Source: Sphingomonas sp. UBA978 (GTDB lineage Bacteria; Pseudomonadota; Alphaproteobacteria; Sphingomonadales; Sphingomonadaceae). From it: 64,000 bases of DNA. This document shows positions 34,493 to 43,248 of this stretch, in pieces. The position numbers and the translations under genes were made by a program. Under the pieces are notes generated by a model. That model was not told the DNA's origin. It was given only the letters and a program-made list of their open reading frames with translations, and searched no databases. The stretch covers positions 77,318 through 141,317 of the forward strand of contig NZ_DBBS01000019.1 in the NCBI RefSeq assembly GCF_002292295.1, written 5' to 3'. The stretch's first letter is position 1. Each line of letters opens with the position of its first letter.

Positions 34493-34569
34493 CTCATCCC
34501 TCTCCCGACGGGAGTATCAGGCCGTCCATGCTCCCAGCATAGACTAAACGGCGCGGGGCGCTGCTTATC

Positions 34570-34696
34570 TGATACTGGAAGGGGCCCGCCCGGCGCAGCC
34601 GGGTGGGAGGGTGAGGGCGGCGCCTGCCACCTCACCTGCCCTCACCCTTCCGCCGGCATAACCGGCTCCCTCCCTCTCCCGCCGGGAGAGGGAGAG
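34570..34696. repeat. GC-rich repeat, family A copy 2 (rearranged)
   Basis: Both arms of family A are present in disordered form: GGAAGGGGCCCGCC...GGGAGGGTGAGGG (about 34578-34619), then CCTCACCCTTCCGCCGG (from 34640) and the CCCTCTCCC-GCC-GGGAGAGGG centre near 34672-34692. A further CCCTCTCCCGACGGGAG lies at 34499-34515. All sit between infB and rbfA. Confidence 0.7.
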
Positions 34697-34700
34697 TGGA

Positions 34701-37523
34701 TTACAACGTCCGTTCGCGCATCTCGACTTCGAACGTTTCGAGGAAGTCGCCCGGCTTGATGTCGACGAAGTTCGACGTGAACGTCACGCCGCACTCCAGA
34801 CCGGCGCGCACTTCGGGAACGTCGTCCTTGAAGCGACGCAGCGACGCGATCTCACCCTGATAGATGATGACGTCGTTGCGCGTGATGCGTGCCTTGAGCG
34901 CCTTGCGGATGACGCCTTCGACCACGAGCAGACCGGCGGCCTTGCCGTGCTTGCCCGCCGAGAAGACGTCGCGGATCTCCGCACGCCCCACCACGGTCTC
35001 GAACGCTTCCGGCCCGAGCTGCCCGGCCATGCCGGCGCGGATCTCGTCGGTCAGGTCGTAGATGACGTCGTAATATTTCAACGCCACCTTCTGCCGATCG
35101 GCGATCTCGCGCGCCTTCGCATTGGCGCGGACGTTGAAGCCGATGATCGGCGCGCCGCTGGCACCCGCCAGCGTCACGTCGCTCTCGGTGATGCCGCCGA
35201 CGCCCGCGTGCAGCACGCGTGCCTTGATGAGATCGGTCGAGATCTTGTTGATCGACGCGACGATCGCCTCGACCGTCCCCTGCGTATCGGCCTTGACGAC
35301 GAGCGGATATTCGATCGCCGCATTGGCCTTCAACGCCGAGAACATGCTCTCGAGGCTCGCCGGCGCGGTCGTGGTGCGCTTCTGCGTCAGCACGCCCTGA
35401 CGATATTCCGCAACCTCGCGGGCGCGGGCCTCGCTCTCGACCACCTGCAACGGATCGCCCGCCGAGGGGACGCCGGTCATGCCGAGCACCTCGACCGGCA
35501 TCGCCGGGCCGGCTTCCTTCACCTGACGGCCCTTGTCGTCGATCAGCGCGCGGACCTTGCCGCTTTCCGCGCCGATGACGAAGACGTCGCCGACCTTCAG
35601 CGTGCCGCGGTTGACGAGGATCGTCGCGACCGGGCCGCGGCCCTTGTCGAGCTTCGCCTCGATCACCGTGCCTTCGGCGGCGCGATCGGGGTTGGCGCGC
35701 AGTTCGAGCAGCTCGGCCTGCAGCTGGATCTTCTCGATCAGCGTGTCGAGCCCGGTCTTGTTGAGCGCGGACACCTCGACGTCCTGGACGTCGCCGCCCA
35801 TTTCCTCGACCACGACCTCTTCGCTCAGCAGGCGCTCGCGCACGCGCTGGGCATTGGCCTCGTACTTGTCGATCTTGTTGATCGCCACGATCATCGGCAC
35901 GCCGGCCGCCTTGGTGTGGTTGATCGCCTCGATCGTCTGCGGCATCAGCCCGTCGTCGGCCGCGACCACCAGCACCACGATGTCGGTGACGTCCGCACCG
36001 CGCGCACGCATCTGCGTGAACGCCTCATGGCCCGGCGTGTCGAGGAACGTGACCTTCGACTTGTCCTTCAGCGTGACCTGATAGGCGCCGATATGCTGCG
36101 TGATGCCGCCGGCCTCGCCGCGCACCACGTCGGTGCCGCGCAGCGCGTCGAGCAGCGAGGTCTTGCCGTGATCGACATGGCCCATGATCGTGACGACCGG
36201 CGGACGCGGACGCAGCTGGTCGTCGGCATCCTCGCCGGTGTCGAGCGCCAGATCGATGTCGCTGTCGCTGACGCGGACGATGTTGTGGCCGAATTCGGTC
36301 ACCAGCAGTTCCGCGGTGTCCTGATCGATCGTCTGCGTCATCGTGACGGGCATGCCCATCTTGAACAGCGTCTTGACCAGATCCGCGCCCTTTTCCGCCA
36401 TACGGTTGGCGAGTTCCTGGACGGTGATCGCCTCGGGCACCTGGACGTCGCGGATCTGCTTGGCCTGCTGCTCGCGCGGGCCGCCGAAGTGACGCTTTTC
36501 CTTTTCACGCGCACGCTTGAGCGCGGCGAGGCTGCGCGAGCGCGCACCATCGTCGCCCAGCGCACGATTGACGGTCAGCTTGCCGCCGCGACGCTCGTCG
36601 CCCTTGCGGTCGCGCTGCGTCGGCCGGCTCGGCGGGGCGTTGCGCGGGGTCGCCTGACCCGATGGCAGGCTGCGCGATGCGGCGCCGCCCGCGGACGACG
36701 CGGAAGCCGCCGCCGGTGCCGCCGCGGGAGCGGGAGCCGGTTCGGGCTTGGGCTGCGGCTTCGGGATTTCGGGGCGGGCGACCGGCGAGAAGCGGCGCGG
36801 GGCCGGCATCGACGGATCGCGACCGAGCTGGAGCGTCGGTGCCGGCGCGGGCGCCGGTGCAGCCGGACGCGGTGCGGGGGCGGGCGCCGGAGCGGCCGCC
36901 TCGACCGGCGCAGGCGCCGGGGCAGCGACCGGTTCGGGCGCCGGCGCCTCGACCGGTGCGGGCGGCGGCACGGGCCGCTCGACCGGACGGAAGCCACGGC
37001 CGGCCGGCGTCGGCACGACGACGGGTGCCGCCTGCGGTGCGGCGGGTTCCGCCGCGACCGGCGCCGGGGTCGGTTCGGGGGCGGGCTCGGGCGCCGGGGC
37101 AGGCGCCGCAGCGGCGGCCGCCTTTTCGGCCGCGCGGAGGCGCGCGTCCTCGGCGGCCTGCGCACGCGCGGCCTCTTCGCGACGGCGCGCGTCCTCCAGC
37201 GCATGCATGCGCTGGTCCTCGGCCTCGCGCAGCATCCGTGCCTGACGCTCCTGCGCCGTCTCGTTCGACGGCGCGGGACGCGGGGCAGGGGCGGGCGCGG
37301 CGACCGGCGCCGGTGCGGCGACGGGCGCCTGCACCTGCGGCTCGGGTGCGGCCGGCGCCTCACCCGGACGACCGAGCACGCGCCGCTTCTTCGTTTCGAC
37401 GATCACCGTGTTGGACCGGCCATGGCTGAAGCTCTGCTTCACCTGGCCGGTCTCGACCGTGCGCTTCACCCCCAAAGGCGTGCGCATGCCAAGTTTCGGC
37501 TTCTCGTTGTCGGTGTCGCTCAC
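34701..37523 (-). CDS. infB: Translation initiation factor IF-2
   Basis: GTPase that brings initiator fMet-tRNA to the ribosome. 940 residues: an N-terminal IF2 domain, a long Ala/Pro-rich linker (about residues 60-320, many PAPAPEP repeats), the second IF2_N domain (ITVQELANRMAEKGADLVKTLFKMG), then the G domain from about residue 440 with GHVDHGKTS, DTPGHEAF and NKIDK, followed by domains II-IV. The ATG overlaps the YlxR stop (ATGA at 37520-37523). The low-complexity linker explains the long spurious frames on the opposite strand. Confidence 0.99.
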   Translation of the reverse strand: MSDTDNEKPKLGMRTPLGVKRTVETGQVKQSFSHGRSNTVIVETKKRRVLGRPGEAPAAPEPQVQAPVAAPAPVAAPAPAPRPAPSNETAQERQARMLREAEDQRMHALEDARRREEAARAQAAEDARLRAAEKAAAAAAPAPAPEPAPEPTPAPVAAEPAAPQAAPVVVPTPAGRGFRPVERPVPPPAPVEAPAPEPVAAPAPAPVEAAAPAPAPAPRPAAPAPAPAPTLQLGRDPSMPAPRRFSPVARPEIPKPQPKPEPAPAPAAAPAAASASSAGGAASRSLPSGQATPRNAPPSRPTQRDRKGDERRGGKLTVNRALGDDGARSRSLAALKRAREKEKRHFGGPREQQAKQIRDVQVPEAITVQELANRMAEKGADLVKTLFKMGMPVTMTQTIDQDTAELLVTEFGHNIVRVSDSDIDLALDTGEDADDQLRPRPPVVTIMGHVDHGKTSLLDALRGTDVVRGEAGGITQHIGAYQVTLKDKSKVTFLDTPGHEAFTQMRARGADVTDIVVLVVAADDGLMPQTIEAINHTKAAGVPMIVAINKIDKYEANAQRVRERLLSEEVVVEEMGGDVQDVEVSALNKTGLDTLIEKIQLQAELLELRANPDRAAEGTVIEAKLDKGRGPVATILVNRGTLKVGDVFVIGAESGKVRALIDDKGRQVKEAGPAMPVEVLGMTGVPSAGDPLQVVESEARAREVAEYRQGVLTQKRTTTAPASLESMFSALKANAAIEYPLVVKADTQGTVEAIVASINKISTDLIKARVLHAGVGGITESDVTLAGASGAPIIGFNVRANAKAREIADRQKVALKYYDVIYDLTDEIRAGMAGQLGPEAFETVVGRAEIRDVFSAGKHGKAAGLLVVEGVIRKALKARITRNDVIIYQGEIASLRRFKDDVPEVRAGLECGVTFTSNFVDIKPGDFLETFEVEMRERTL

Positions 37524-38254
37524 TCAAATTCCTCGTTTACGTCTACGGCCGGTCGATGCCCGTCGGATACAGCCCCAAGAGTCTCGGGGGAAAGTCCGGG
37601 CGCCGATGCGCCCTGCGAGGCCGTTTCGCAAGGCACGGGGGTGGGTTCAGGTCCGATAAAATGCAGCCAGCGGTCGAGCGCGTCGCTCACCCGCGCGGCG
37701 GCAGCGCGGTCGGTCAGGCCGATATGTACCACATTCTCGCGGCCTAGCGCCAACGACAATATGGTGCGCGGTACAGGTAATACCAAGCCCCTCAGCGCGG
37801 AGCCTTCGCGATCCGATCCGATCCGCCACGCCTGGTCGAGCTTGCGGTTGCCGTCGGTGCCGGCATCGGCGGCGTGATACAGAGCGTGGAGCTGTCCCGA
37901 ACGCGCCGCGGTCTCGATCTTCTCGGAGCCGGTGAACAGGCCGCCGGAGCGCGATTCGAGGCCGAGCCGATCGAGCGCATTGCGTTCGAGCGCCGCCTCG
38001 ATCCGCTGGGGCAGGTCGTCGGGGATCGTCAGCGCCTCGCCCTTGAACGCCCGCGCGAGCGCGCCGCGCAGGCGCTTCTTTGCGATCGCCTCCTCGAGCG
38101 CGACCCGGGTGACGCCGATCCACGCGCCACGCCCCGGCGCCTTGGCGCGCACGTCGGGCAGGATCGTCCCGTCCGGCGCGAGTGCGAGTCGGACCAGATT
38201 GTCGCGCTGGTCGCGATCCTGCGTGAGGATGCACTTGCGGATCGGATCGGTCAT
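37520..38254 (-). CDS. YlxR-like RNA-binding protein (DUF448) with long C-terminal domain
   Basis: 244 residues, starting MTDPIRKCILTQDRDQRDNLVRLALAPDG; the ribosome site GGGAGGGG lies six bases upstream, favouring this ATG over one nine codons earlier. Residues 1-85 are the YlxR fold (GRGAWIGVTRVALEEA, KKRLRGALARAFK). The rest, about residues 95-205, resembles the L7Ae-like domain often fused in alphaproteobacteria (AARSGQLHALYHAADAGTDG, LSLALGRENVVHIGLT). It lies between nusA and infB as in most bacteria and is probably involved in transcription-translation coupling. Confidence 0.92.
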   Translation of the reverse strand: MTDPIRKCILTQDRDQRDNLVRLALAPDGTILPDVRAKAPGRGAWIGVTRVALEEAIAKKRLRGALARAFKGEALTIPDDLPQRIEAALERNALDRLGLESRSGGLFTGSEKIETAARSGQLHALYHAADAGTDGNRKLDQAWRIGSDREGSALRGLVLPVPRTILSLALGRENVVHIGLTDRAAAARVSDALDRWLHFIGPEPTPVPCETASQGASAPGLSPETLGAVSDGHRPAVDVNEEFE

Positions 38255-38353
38255 GCGACCCCTCCCGATGCCGGAGCGCAAGCACGCACGGGCATTCCCG
38301 CGGTCACCCGCGAGTCGCCACGCACAGCGCGAACCTGATGGAGCGCTAGCGGC

Positions 38354-38584
38354 TCATTGTGAGGGAACCGCATGCGCGTCCTCCCTCGGTTCGGGGGCAT
38401 CGCGGTCGGCGAGCAGCTGCCCGCCGGCACCGTAATTCTCCGTCGAGATTTCCTCGATCACGACCTGCACCGCGGCCGGGTTCTTGCCCAGCCGCGTCAC
38501 CAGCGAGGCCGTCACGTCGGCGACGATCCCCGCTTTCTGGTCGCGGGTCGCACTGCCCGCCAGTCGGATCGAGACGAAGGGCAT
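38354..38584 (-). CDS. 4-oxalocrotonate tautomerase-like protein
   Basis: 76 residues. After removal of Met the protein would begin with the catalytic Pro (PFVSIRLAGSATRDQKAGIVADVTASLV), followed by VQVVIEEISTENYGAGGQLLADR, the tautomerase-superfamily pattern. The ATG shares its T with the nusA stop (TGATG at 38582-38586), so it is coupled to nusA. These enzymes isomerise 2-hydroxymuconate-like enols; the role of one in the nusA-infB operon is unknown. An overlapping in-frame extension upstream lies in nusA and is not real. Confidence 0.88.
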   Translation of the reverse strand: MPFVSIRLAGSATRDQKAGIVADVTASLVTRLGKNPAAVQVVIEEISTENYGAGGQLLADRDAPEPREDAHAVPSQ

Positions 38585-40215
38585 CAGGCCTCCTCCGCCT
38601 CCCCGGCGTCGGCCGCCGGCGCGTCCTCGGCGGCGGGCGCCGCATCGTCCTCGAACCAATGCTGGCGCGCGGCCATGATGATCTCGTTGCCCTGTTCGTC
38701 GGACAGGCCGTATTCGCTCAGGATGCCGCCCTTCGGCTCGGGACGCTTGGGCGCATCCTCGTTGCGGCGGCGCGGTTCGACGCGCTTCTTCTCGACCAGC
38801 TCGTCGGTGGCGAGATCGGCGAGGTCGTCGAGCGTCTTGATGCCCGCCTTGCCGAGCGTCACCAGCATCGCCTCGGTCAGGTACGGCATGTCGATCAGCG
38901 CGTCCTCGACGCCCAGACCGCGGCGTTCCTCGCGGTTCGCGGCCTCGCGGCGGTCGAGCGCTTCCTGCGCGCGGCTCTGCAGCTCCTGGCCCAGGTCCTC
39001 GTCGAAGCCCTCGATGTCGGCGATCTCGTCGAGCTCGACATAGGCGACCTCTTCCAGCGCGCCGAAGCCCTCGGCGACCAGCAGCTGCGCCAGCGTCTCG
39101 TCGACGTCCAGTTCGTTCTGGAACATCTCGGTGCGCTCGACGAATTCCTTCTGGCGCTTCTCGGAGGCATCGGCCTCGGTCAGGATGTCGATCGCCTTGC
39201 CGGTCAGCTGGCTGGCGAGGCGGACGTTCTGGCCGCGGCGACCGATGGCGAGGCTCAGCTGGTCGTCGGGAACGACGACCTCGATGCGCTCTTCCTCCTC
39301 GTCGATCACGACGCGGCTGACGCTGGCGGGCTGCAGCGCGTTGACGACGAAGGTCGCGATGTCGGGCGACCAGGGGATGATGTCGATCTTCTCGCCCTGC
39401 ATCTCCTGCACGACGGCCTGCACGCGGCTGCCCTTCATGCCGACGCAGGCGCCGACCGGATCGATGCTCGAATCGCGGCTGATGACGCCGATCTTCGCGC
39501 GGCTGCCGGGATCGCGGGCCGCCGCCTGGATGGTGATGATGCCGTCGTAGATTTCCGGCACTTCCTGCGCGAACAGCTTCTTCATGAAGTCGGGGTGCGC
39601 GCGGGACAGGAAGATCTGCGGCCCGCGATTCTCGCGGCGGACGTTGAGGATCAGGCTGCGGATACGGTCGTTGACGCGGACCACCTCGCGCGGGATCTGC
39701 GCGTCGCGGCGGATCACGCCCTCGGCGCGGCCCAGATCGACGACGACATGGCCGAACTCGACGCGCTTGACGACGCCGGTGATGATCTCGCCCTGGCGAT
39801 CCTTGAACTCTTCATACTGGCGCTCGCGCTCGGCATCGCGCACCTTCTGGAAGATGATCTGCTTGCTGGCCTGCGCCTGGATGCGGCCGAATTCGATCGG
39901 GGGCAGCGGATCGACGATATAGTCGCCGACGACCGCACCCGGCTGCAGCTTCTGCGCCTGGGTGACGTCGACCTGCTTGAAATAATCGTCGACCGCCTCG
40001 ACCACCTCGACGACGCGCCACAGGCGCAGGTCGCCGCTGACGGGATCGAGCTTCGCCCGGATGTCGTTTTCGATGCCGTAGCGCGTCTTGGCGGCGCGCT
40101 GGATCGCCTCTTCCAGAGCCTCGATGACGATGCTCTTGTCGATCATCTTTTCCGAGGCGACCGAATTGGCGATCGCGATCAGTTCCGCGCGGTTGGCGGT
40201 GGCGACGGTGGCCAT
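38584..40215 (-). CDS. nusA: Transcription termination/antitermination factor NusA
   Basis: 543 residues. N-terminal RNA-polymerase-binding domain (MATVATANRAELIAIANSVASEKMIDKSIVIEALEEAIQ), an S1 domain (GEIITGVVKRVEFGHVVVDLGRAEGVI, about residue 140), two KH domains (GACVGMKGSRVQAVVQEMQGEKIDI; SLAIGRRGQNVRLASQLTG), and C-terminal acidic repeats ending in a Glu/Ala-rich tail. ATG at 40215 follows the RimP stop after one base; the longer frame upstream is the rimP shadow. It binds RNA polymerase to modulate pausing and termination. Confidence 0.98.
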   Translation of the reverse strand: MATVATANRAELIAIANSVASEKMIDKSIVIEALEEAIQRAAKTRYGIENDIRAKLDPVSGDLRLWRVVEVVEAVDDYFKQVDVTQAQKLQPGAVVGDYIVDPLPPIEFGRIQAQASKQIIFQKVRDAERERQYEEFKDRQGEIITGVVKRVEFGHVVVDLGRAEGVIRRDAQIPREVVRVNDRIRSLILNVRRENRGPQIFLSRAHPDFMKKLFAQEVPEIYDGIITIQAAARDPGSRAKIGVISRDSSIDPVGACVGMKGSRVQAVVQEMQGEKIDIIPWSPDIATFVVNALQPASVSRVVIDEEEERIEVVVPDDQLSLAIGRRGQNVRLASQLTGKAIDILTEADASEKRQKEFVERTEMFQNELDVDETLAQLLVAEGFGALEEVAYVELDEIADIEGFDEDLGQELQSRAQEALDRREAANREERRGLGVEDALIDMPYLTEAMLVTLGKAGIKTLDDLADLATDELVEKKRVEPRRRNEDAPKRPEPKGGILSEYGLSDEQGNEIIMAARQHWFEDDAAPAAEDAPAADAGEAEEA

Positions 40216-40216
40216 C

Positions 40217-40786
40217 TTACTTCTGTCCTTCGCTAAGGGCGTCGTTGTCGTCTGATTCTTCGAATTCGTCCGCACCTTCGCTCGAAAGCGGCGCGGTGGC
40301 GGCGAGCAGGCGGTCGGTGATCGTCAGCTTGGCGTCGTGGATCGCATCGAGGCCGACGGTCATGCGGGTGTGGCCGCGCACGTCGATCGAAACCTTGTCC
40401 CCGTCGATGCCGACGAGGTCGCCGGTCAGGATCTTGCGGTTGTCGATCTTCTCGACCAGCGTGATCTTCGCCTCATGCCCGGCCCAGTTGGTATAGTCCT
40501 GCGGGCGTGTCAGCGGGCGGTCGATGCCGGGCGACGACACTTCCAGCCGGTATGCGTCCTCTATGGGGTCGCGGCCCTCGGCCTCCAGCGCGTCGAGCAC
40601 GTCGGAGATGCGGCGCGACAGCTCGGCGCAATCGTCGATCGTCAGCTGGCCGGTGTCGGGACGCTCGGCCATCACCTGCAACGTCGGGTCGGATTTGCCG
40701 CCGAACATCTTCACGCGCACGAGGTCGAAGCCCAGCGCCCGGGCTTCGGGTTCGATCAATTGCGTGAGTAGGGCGATATCCGCCAT
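40217..40786 (-). CDS. rimP: Ribosome maturation factor RimP
   Basis: 189 residues, starting MADIALLTQLIEPEARALGFDLVRVKMFG, with GGAG five bases upstream of the ATG at 40786. The two-domain pattern is standard: IDDCAELSRRISDVLD, AYRLEVSSPGIDRPLTRPQDY, then an SH3-like C-terminal domain (GDLVGIDGDKVSIDVRG). RimP acts early in 30S assembly. It is the first gene of the rimP-nusA-infB operon; the promoter must lie in the 191 bases shared with the divergent sugar dehydrogenase gene. Confidence 0.97.
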   Translation of the reverse strand: MADIALLTQLIEPEARALGFDLVRVKMFGGKSDPTLQVMAERPDTGQLTIDDCAELSRRISDVLDALEAEGRDPIEDAYRLEVSSPGIDRPLTRPQDYTNWAGHEAKITLVEKIDNRKILTGDLVGIDGDKVSIDVRGHTRMTVGLDAIHDAKLTITDRLLAATAPLSSEGADEFEESDDNDALSEGQK

Positions 40787-40977
40787 GCAGGCTCCGGTCA
40801 TGCGGCGTTGCCCCGCCGCGGGGATACAGGTTTTCGCCGCCGCGGGAGGGTCCCCCGCAGCCTCTTTCACCTGACGATGTTAGAGAAGGCACGAGCCATA
40901 TACGCGCGACCCGGTGTGGAAACAAGCATCCATCGCACCCCTCGCGCGTTCGCCGCACAACCAACCGGGAGACCTCC

Positions 40978-42126
40978 ATGCGCCTCAGCCTGCTCGCCAC
41001 CCTGCCGATCGCCCTCATCGCCTGTTCCGGCAACGCGCCCGCCGCCGGCGACGGCGCACAGGCGGGCGAGACGCCTCCCTCCGCCAAGCCGTTCCGCGAG
41101 ACGGTCGTCGCCGACTTCGTCTCGCCCTGGGCGCTGGCGTTCCTGCCCGACGACAGGATTCTGGTGACCGAGAAGGCAGGGCAGATGATCCTGCTGTCCG
41201 CCGACGGCAAGCGCCGCCAGACGATCGCCACCATCACCGTCGATACCGAGGGGCAGGGCGGGTTGATGGACGTCGTGCCGGCGCCCGATTTCGCGACCAG
41301 CAAGCGCATCTACTTCAGCTATTCCGCGGCGGGTGAGGGCGGCAAGGGTGTGATCCTGGCGCGCGGGCGCCTGCGCCCCGACGGCGGCGGCACGGGCGGC
41401 GAGCGGCTCGGCGAGATCGAGGCGCTGTTCCGCGCGCGGCCGTTCGTGTCGGGCGGCGGCCATTATTCGGGCCGGATCGCCTTCTCGCCGGACGGCAGTT
41501 CGCTGTTCTTCACCAACGGCGAACGTCAGAAGTTCACGCCCGCGCAGGACCCGCAGGCGACGCTCGGCAAGGTGCTGCGCCTGACGCTGGACGGCAAGCC
41601 CGCGCCGGGCAACCCGCTGGTCGCTAAGGGCTTCGCGCCGGAAATCTGGAGCTACGGCCATCGGAACCTGCTCGGCATCGCCTTCGACGCGCAGGGGCGG
41701 CTGTGGGAGCAGGAGATGGGGCCGAAGGGCGGCGACGAGCTGAACCTCGTCATGCCGGGCCGCAACTACGGCTATCCCAACGTGTCGAACGGCAGCCATT
41801 ACGATGGCCGCGACATCCCCGATCATGCGCCGGGCGACGGTTACGAACCGCCCAAGGTCTGGTGGAATCCGGTGATCTCGCCGGGCGGGCTGATGATCTA
41901 TTCGGGGTCGATGTTCCCGCAATGGCAGGGCGACGCCTTCATCGGCGGTCTGTCGTCGCAGGCGCTGATCCGCGTCGATCTCGACGGGCAGACCGCGAAG
42001 AAGGGCGACCAATGGCCGATGGGCGCGCGCATCCGCGACGTCGAACAGGGGCCGGACGGCGCGATCTGGGTGATCGAGGACGGCGGCAAGTCGCAGGGAC
42101 GGTTGATCCGGCTGACCGCGAAATAG
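40978..42126 (+). CDS. PQQ-dependent aldose sugar dehydrogenase-like lipoprotein
   Basis: 382 residues. The N-terminus MRLSLLATLPIALIACSGN carries a lipobox with Cys16, so the protein is probably anchored in the periplasm. The six-bladed propeller of the soluble aldose/glucose dehydrogenase family is evident: PWALAFLPDDRILVTEKAG, GGHYSGRIAFSPDG, the APEIWSYGHRNLLGIAFD and EQEMGPKGGDELNLV cofactor and calcium segments, and a DVEQGPDGAIWVIED end. It would oxidise aldose sugars with pyrroloquinoline quinone. GGGAG lies upstream of the ATG. PQQ synthesis genes are not in the window. Confidence 0.9.
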   Translation: MRLSLLATLPIALIACSGNAPAAGDGAQAGETPPSAKPFRETVVADFVSPWALAFLPDDRILVTEKAGQMILLSADGKRRQTIATITVDTEGQGGLMDVVPAPDFATSKRIYFSYSAAGEGGKGVILARGRLRPDGGGTGGERLGEIEALFRARPFVSGGGHYSGRIAFSPDGSSLFFTNGERQKFTPAQDPQATLGKVLRLTLDGKPAPGNPLVAKGFAPEIWSYGHRNLLGIAFDAQGRLWEQEMGPKGGDELNLVMPGRNYGYPNVSNGSHYDGRDIPDHAPGDGYEPPKVWWNPVISPGGLMIYSGSMFPQWQGDAFIGGLSSQALIRVDLDGQTAKKGDQWPMGARIRDVEQGPDGAIWVIEDGGKSQGRLIRLTAK

Positions 42127-42153
42127 GACGGTCGTCGTTCAGGCTGCGCATCA

Positions 42154-42215
42154 GGTTTTGCGCGCGAGGACACGACGGCCTTATAGCGCTTTGCCGTGCC
42201 CTCGCGCGCAAAACC
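42154..42215. repeat. Long inverted repeat (21-bp arms, 20/21 match)
   Basis: GGTTTTGCGCGCGAGGACACG at 42154-42174 pairs with the sequence at 42195-42215 at 20 of 21 positions, loop 20 bases. It lies between the sugar dehydrogenase and the shikimate-dehydrogenase-like gene. Confidence 0.75.
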
Positions 42216-42248
42216 GGGGACCATGCCGTAACCGAACGAAAGACGATC

Positions 42249-43067
42249 ATGACCAAACCCCTCATCGGCCGCGACACGTTGCTGTGCATGTCGCTCTCGG
42301 CACGCCCCAGCAATTTCGGCACGCGGTTCCATAACCGGCTCTACGAGCTGACCGGGCTCGATTACGTCTACAAGGCCTTCTCGACCACCGACCTGCCCGC
42401 CGCGATCGGCGGCATCCGTGCGCTCGGCATCAGGGGCTGCGCGGTGTCGATGCCGTTCAAGGAGGCGGTGATCCCGCTGCTCGACGGGCTCAAGGGCTCG
42501 GCCGCGGCGATCGACAGCGTCAACACGATCGTCAACGATGGCGGCCGGCTGACCGGCTACAACACCGATTATTCCGCGGTAAAGACATTGGTCGAACAGG
42601 CCGCTCTGCCCGCCGATACGACCGTTTTGCTGCGCGGATCGGGCGGCATGGGCAAGGCGGTGGCGACCGCGCTGCGCGGCGCCGGCCTGACCCGCGGCAC
42701 GATCGTGGCGCGCAACGAACCCGCCGGGTGGGCGCTGGCCGATTCGGTCGGCTGGGACTGGGCGCCAGAGGTCGGATCGCTGACAGCGGGCCTGCTCGCC
42801 AATGTCACGCCGCTCGGCATGGAGGGCGCGGACGCCGATGCGTTGGCGTTCGAACGCGATACCATCGCGAGCGCCGATCTGGTGCTCGACGCGGTGGCGC
42901 TGCCCCCCGAGACGCCGCTGCTGCGCGTGGCACGCGATGCGGGCAAGCGGACGATCACCGGCATTGCGATCGGCACGTTGCAGGCGGTCGAGCAGTTCGT
43001 GCTCTACACCGGCGTCACCCCGACCGACGCACAGATCGCCGACGCGGCCGCGGTGGCGCGGGGATGA
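42249..43067 (+). CDS. Shikimate dehydrogenase-like protein
   Basis: 272 residues starting MTKPLIGRDTLLCMSLSARPSN. The fold of AroE/YdiB is visible: a catalytic-domain region with AVSMPFKEAVIPLLD (Lys at the position of the catalytic Lys in NVTxPFK), IDSVNTIVNDGGRLTGYNTDY, then a nucleotide-binding GSGGMGKAVATALRGAG. The substrate-binding segment has SMPFK where true AroE has NVTxPFK, so activity on shikimate is uncertain and another polyol acid is possible. The start has only a weak ribosome site (GAAAG); the longer open frame is a shadow of the dehydrogenase gene. Confidence 0.83.
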   Translation: MTKPLIGRDTLLCMSLSARPSNFGTRFHNRLYELTGLDYVYKAFSTTDLPAAIGGIRALGIRGCAVSMPFKEAVIPLLDGLKGSAAAIDSVNTIVNDGGRLTGYNTDYSAVKTLVEQAALPADTTVLLRGSGGMGKAVATALRGAGLTRGTIVARNEPAGWALADSVGWDWAPEVGSLTAGLLANVTPLGMEGADADALAFERDTIASADLVLDAVALPPETPLLRVARDAGKRTITGIAIGTLQAVEQFVLYTGVTPTDAQIADAAAVARG

Positions 43068-43112
43068 TCTTCCGAAAGCCTCTCGCTCGAGCGGGATGAC
43101 ATCGAACTGATC

Positions 43113-43189
43113 CGTCATTGCGAGCGCAGCGAAGCAATCCAGGGCGTCCTGGTACGGCTCTGGATTGCTTCGCTGCGCTCGCAATGACG
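43113..43189. repeat. Perfect inverted repeat, family B
   Basis: Thirty-base arms (43113-43142 and 43160-43189; the left begins CGTCATTGCGAGCGCAGCG) are exact reverse complements, around a 17-base loop. A decayed copy lies at 32737-32813. It occupies the gap between the shikimate-dehydrogenase-like gene and the convergent thioesterase gene. Confidence 0.9.
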
Positions 43190-43248
43190 AACATGCGGAT
43201 CGATCTGATGTCATCTGATTCGAGAAGAGGAGGGGCTCTCGACGGGGA

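Noticed and set aside
34947..37877. 976-codon open frame antisense to infB
   Set aside because: Shadow of infB, with Arg/Gly runs produced by the Ala/Pro-rich IF-2 linker.
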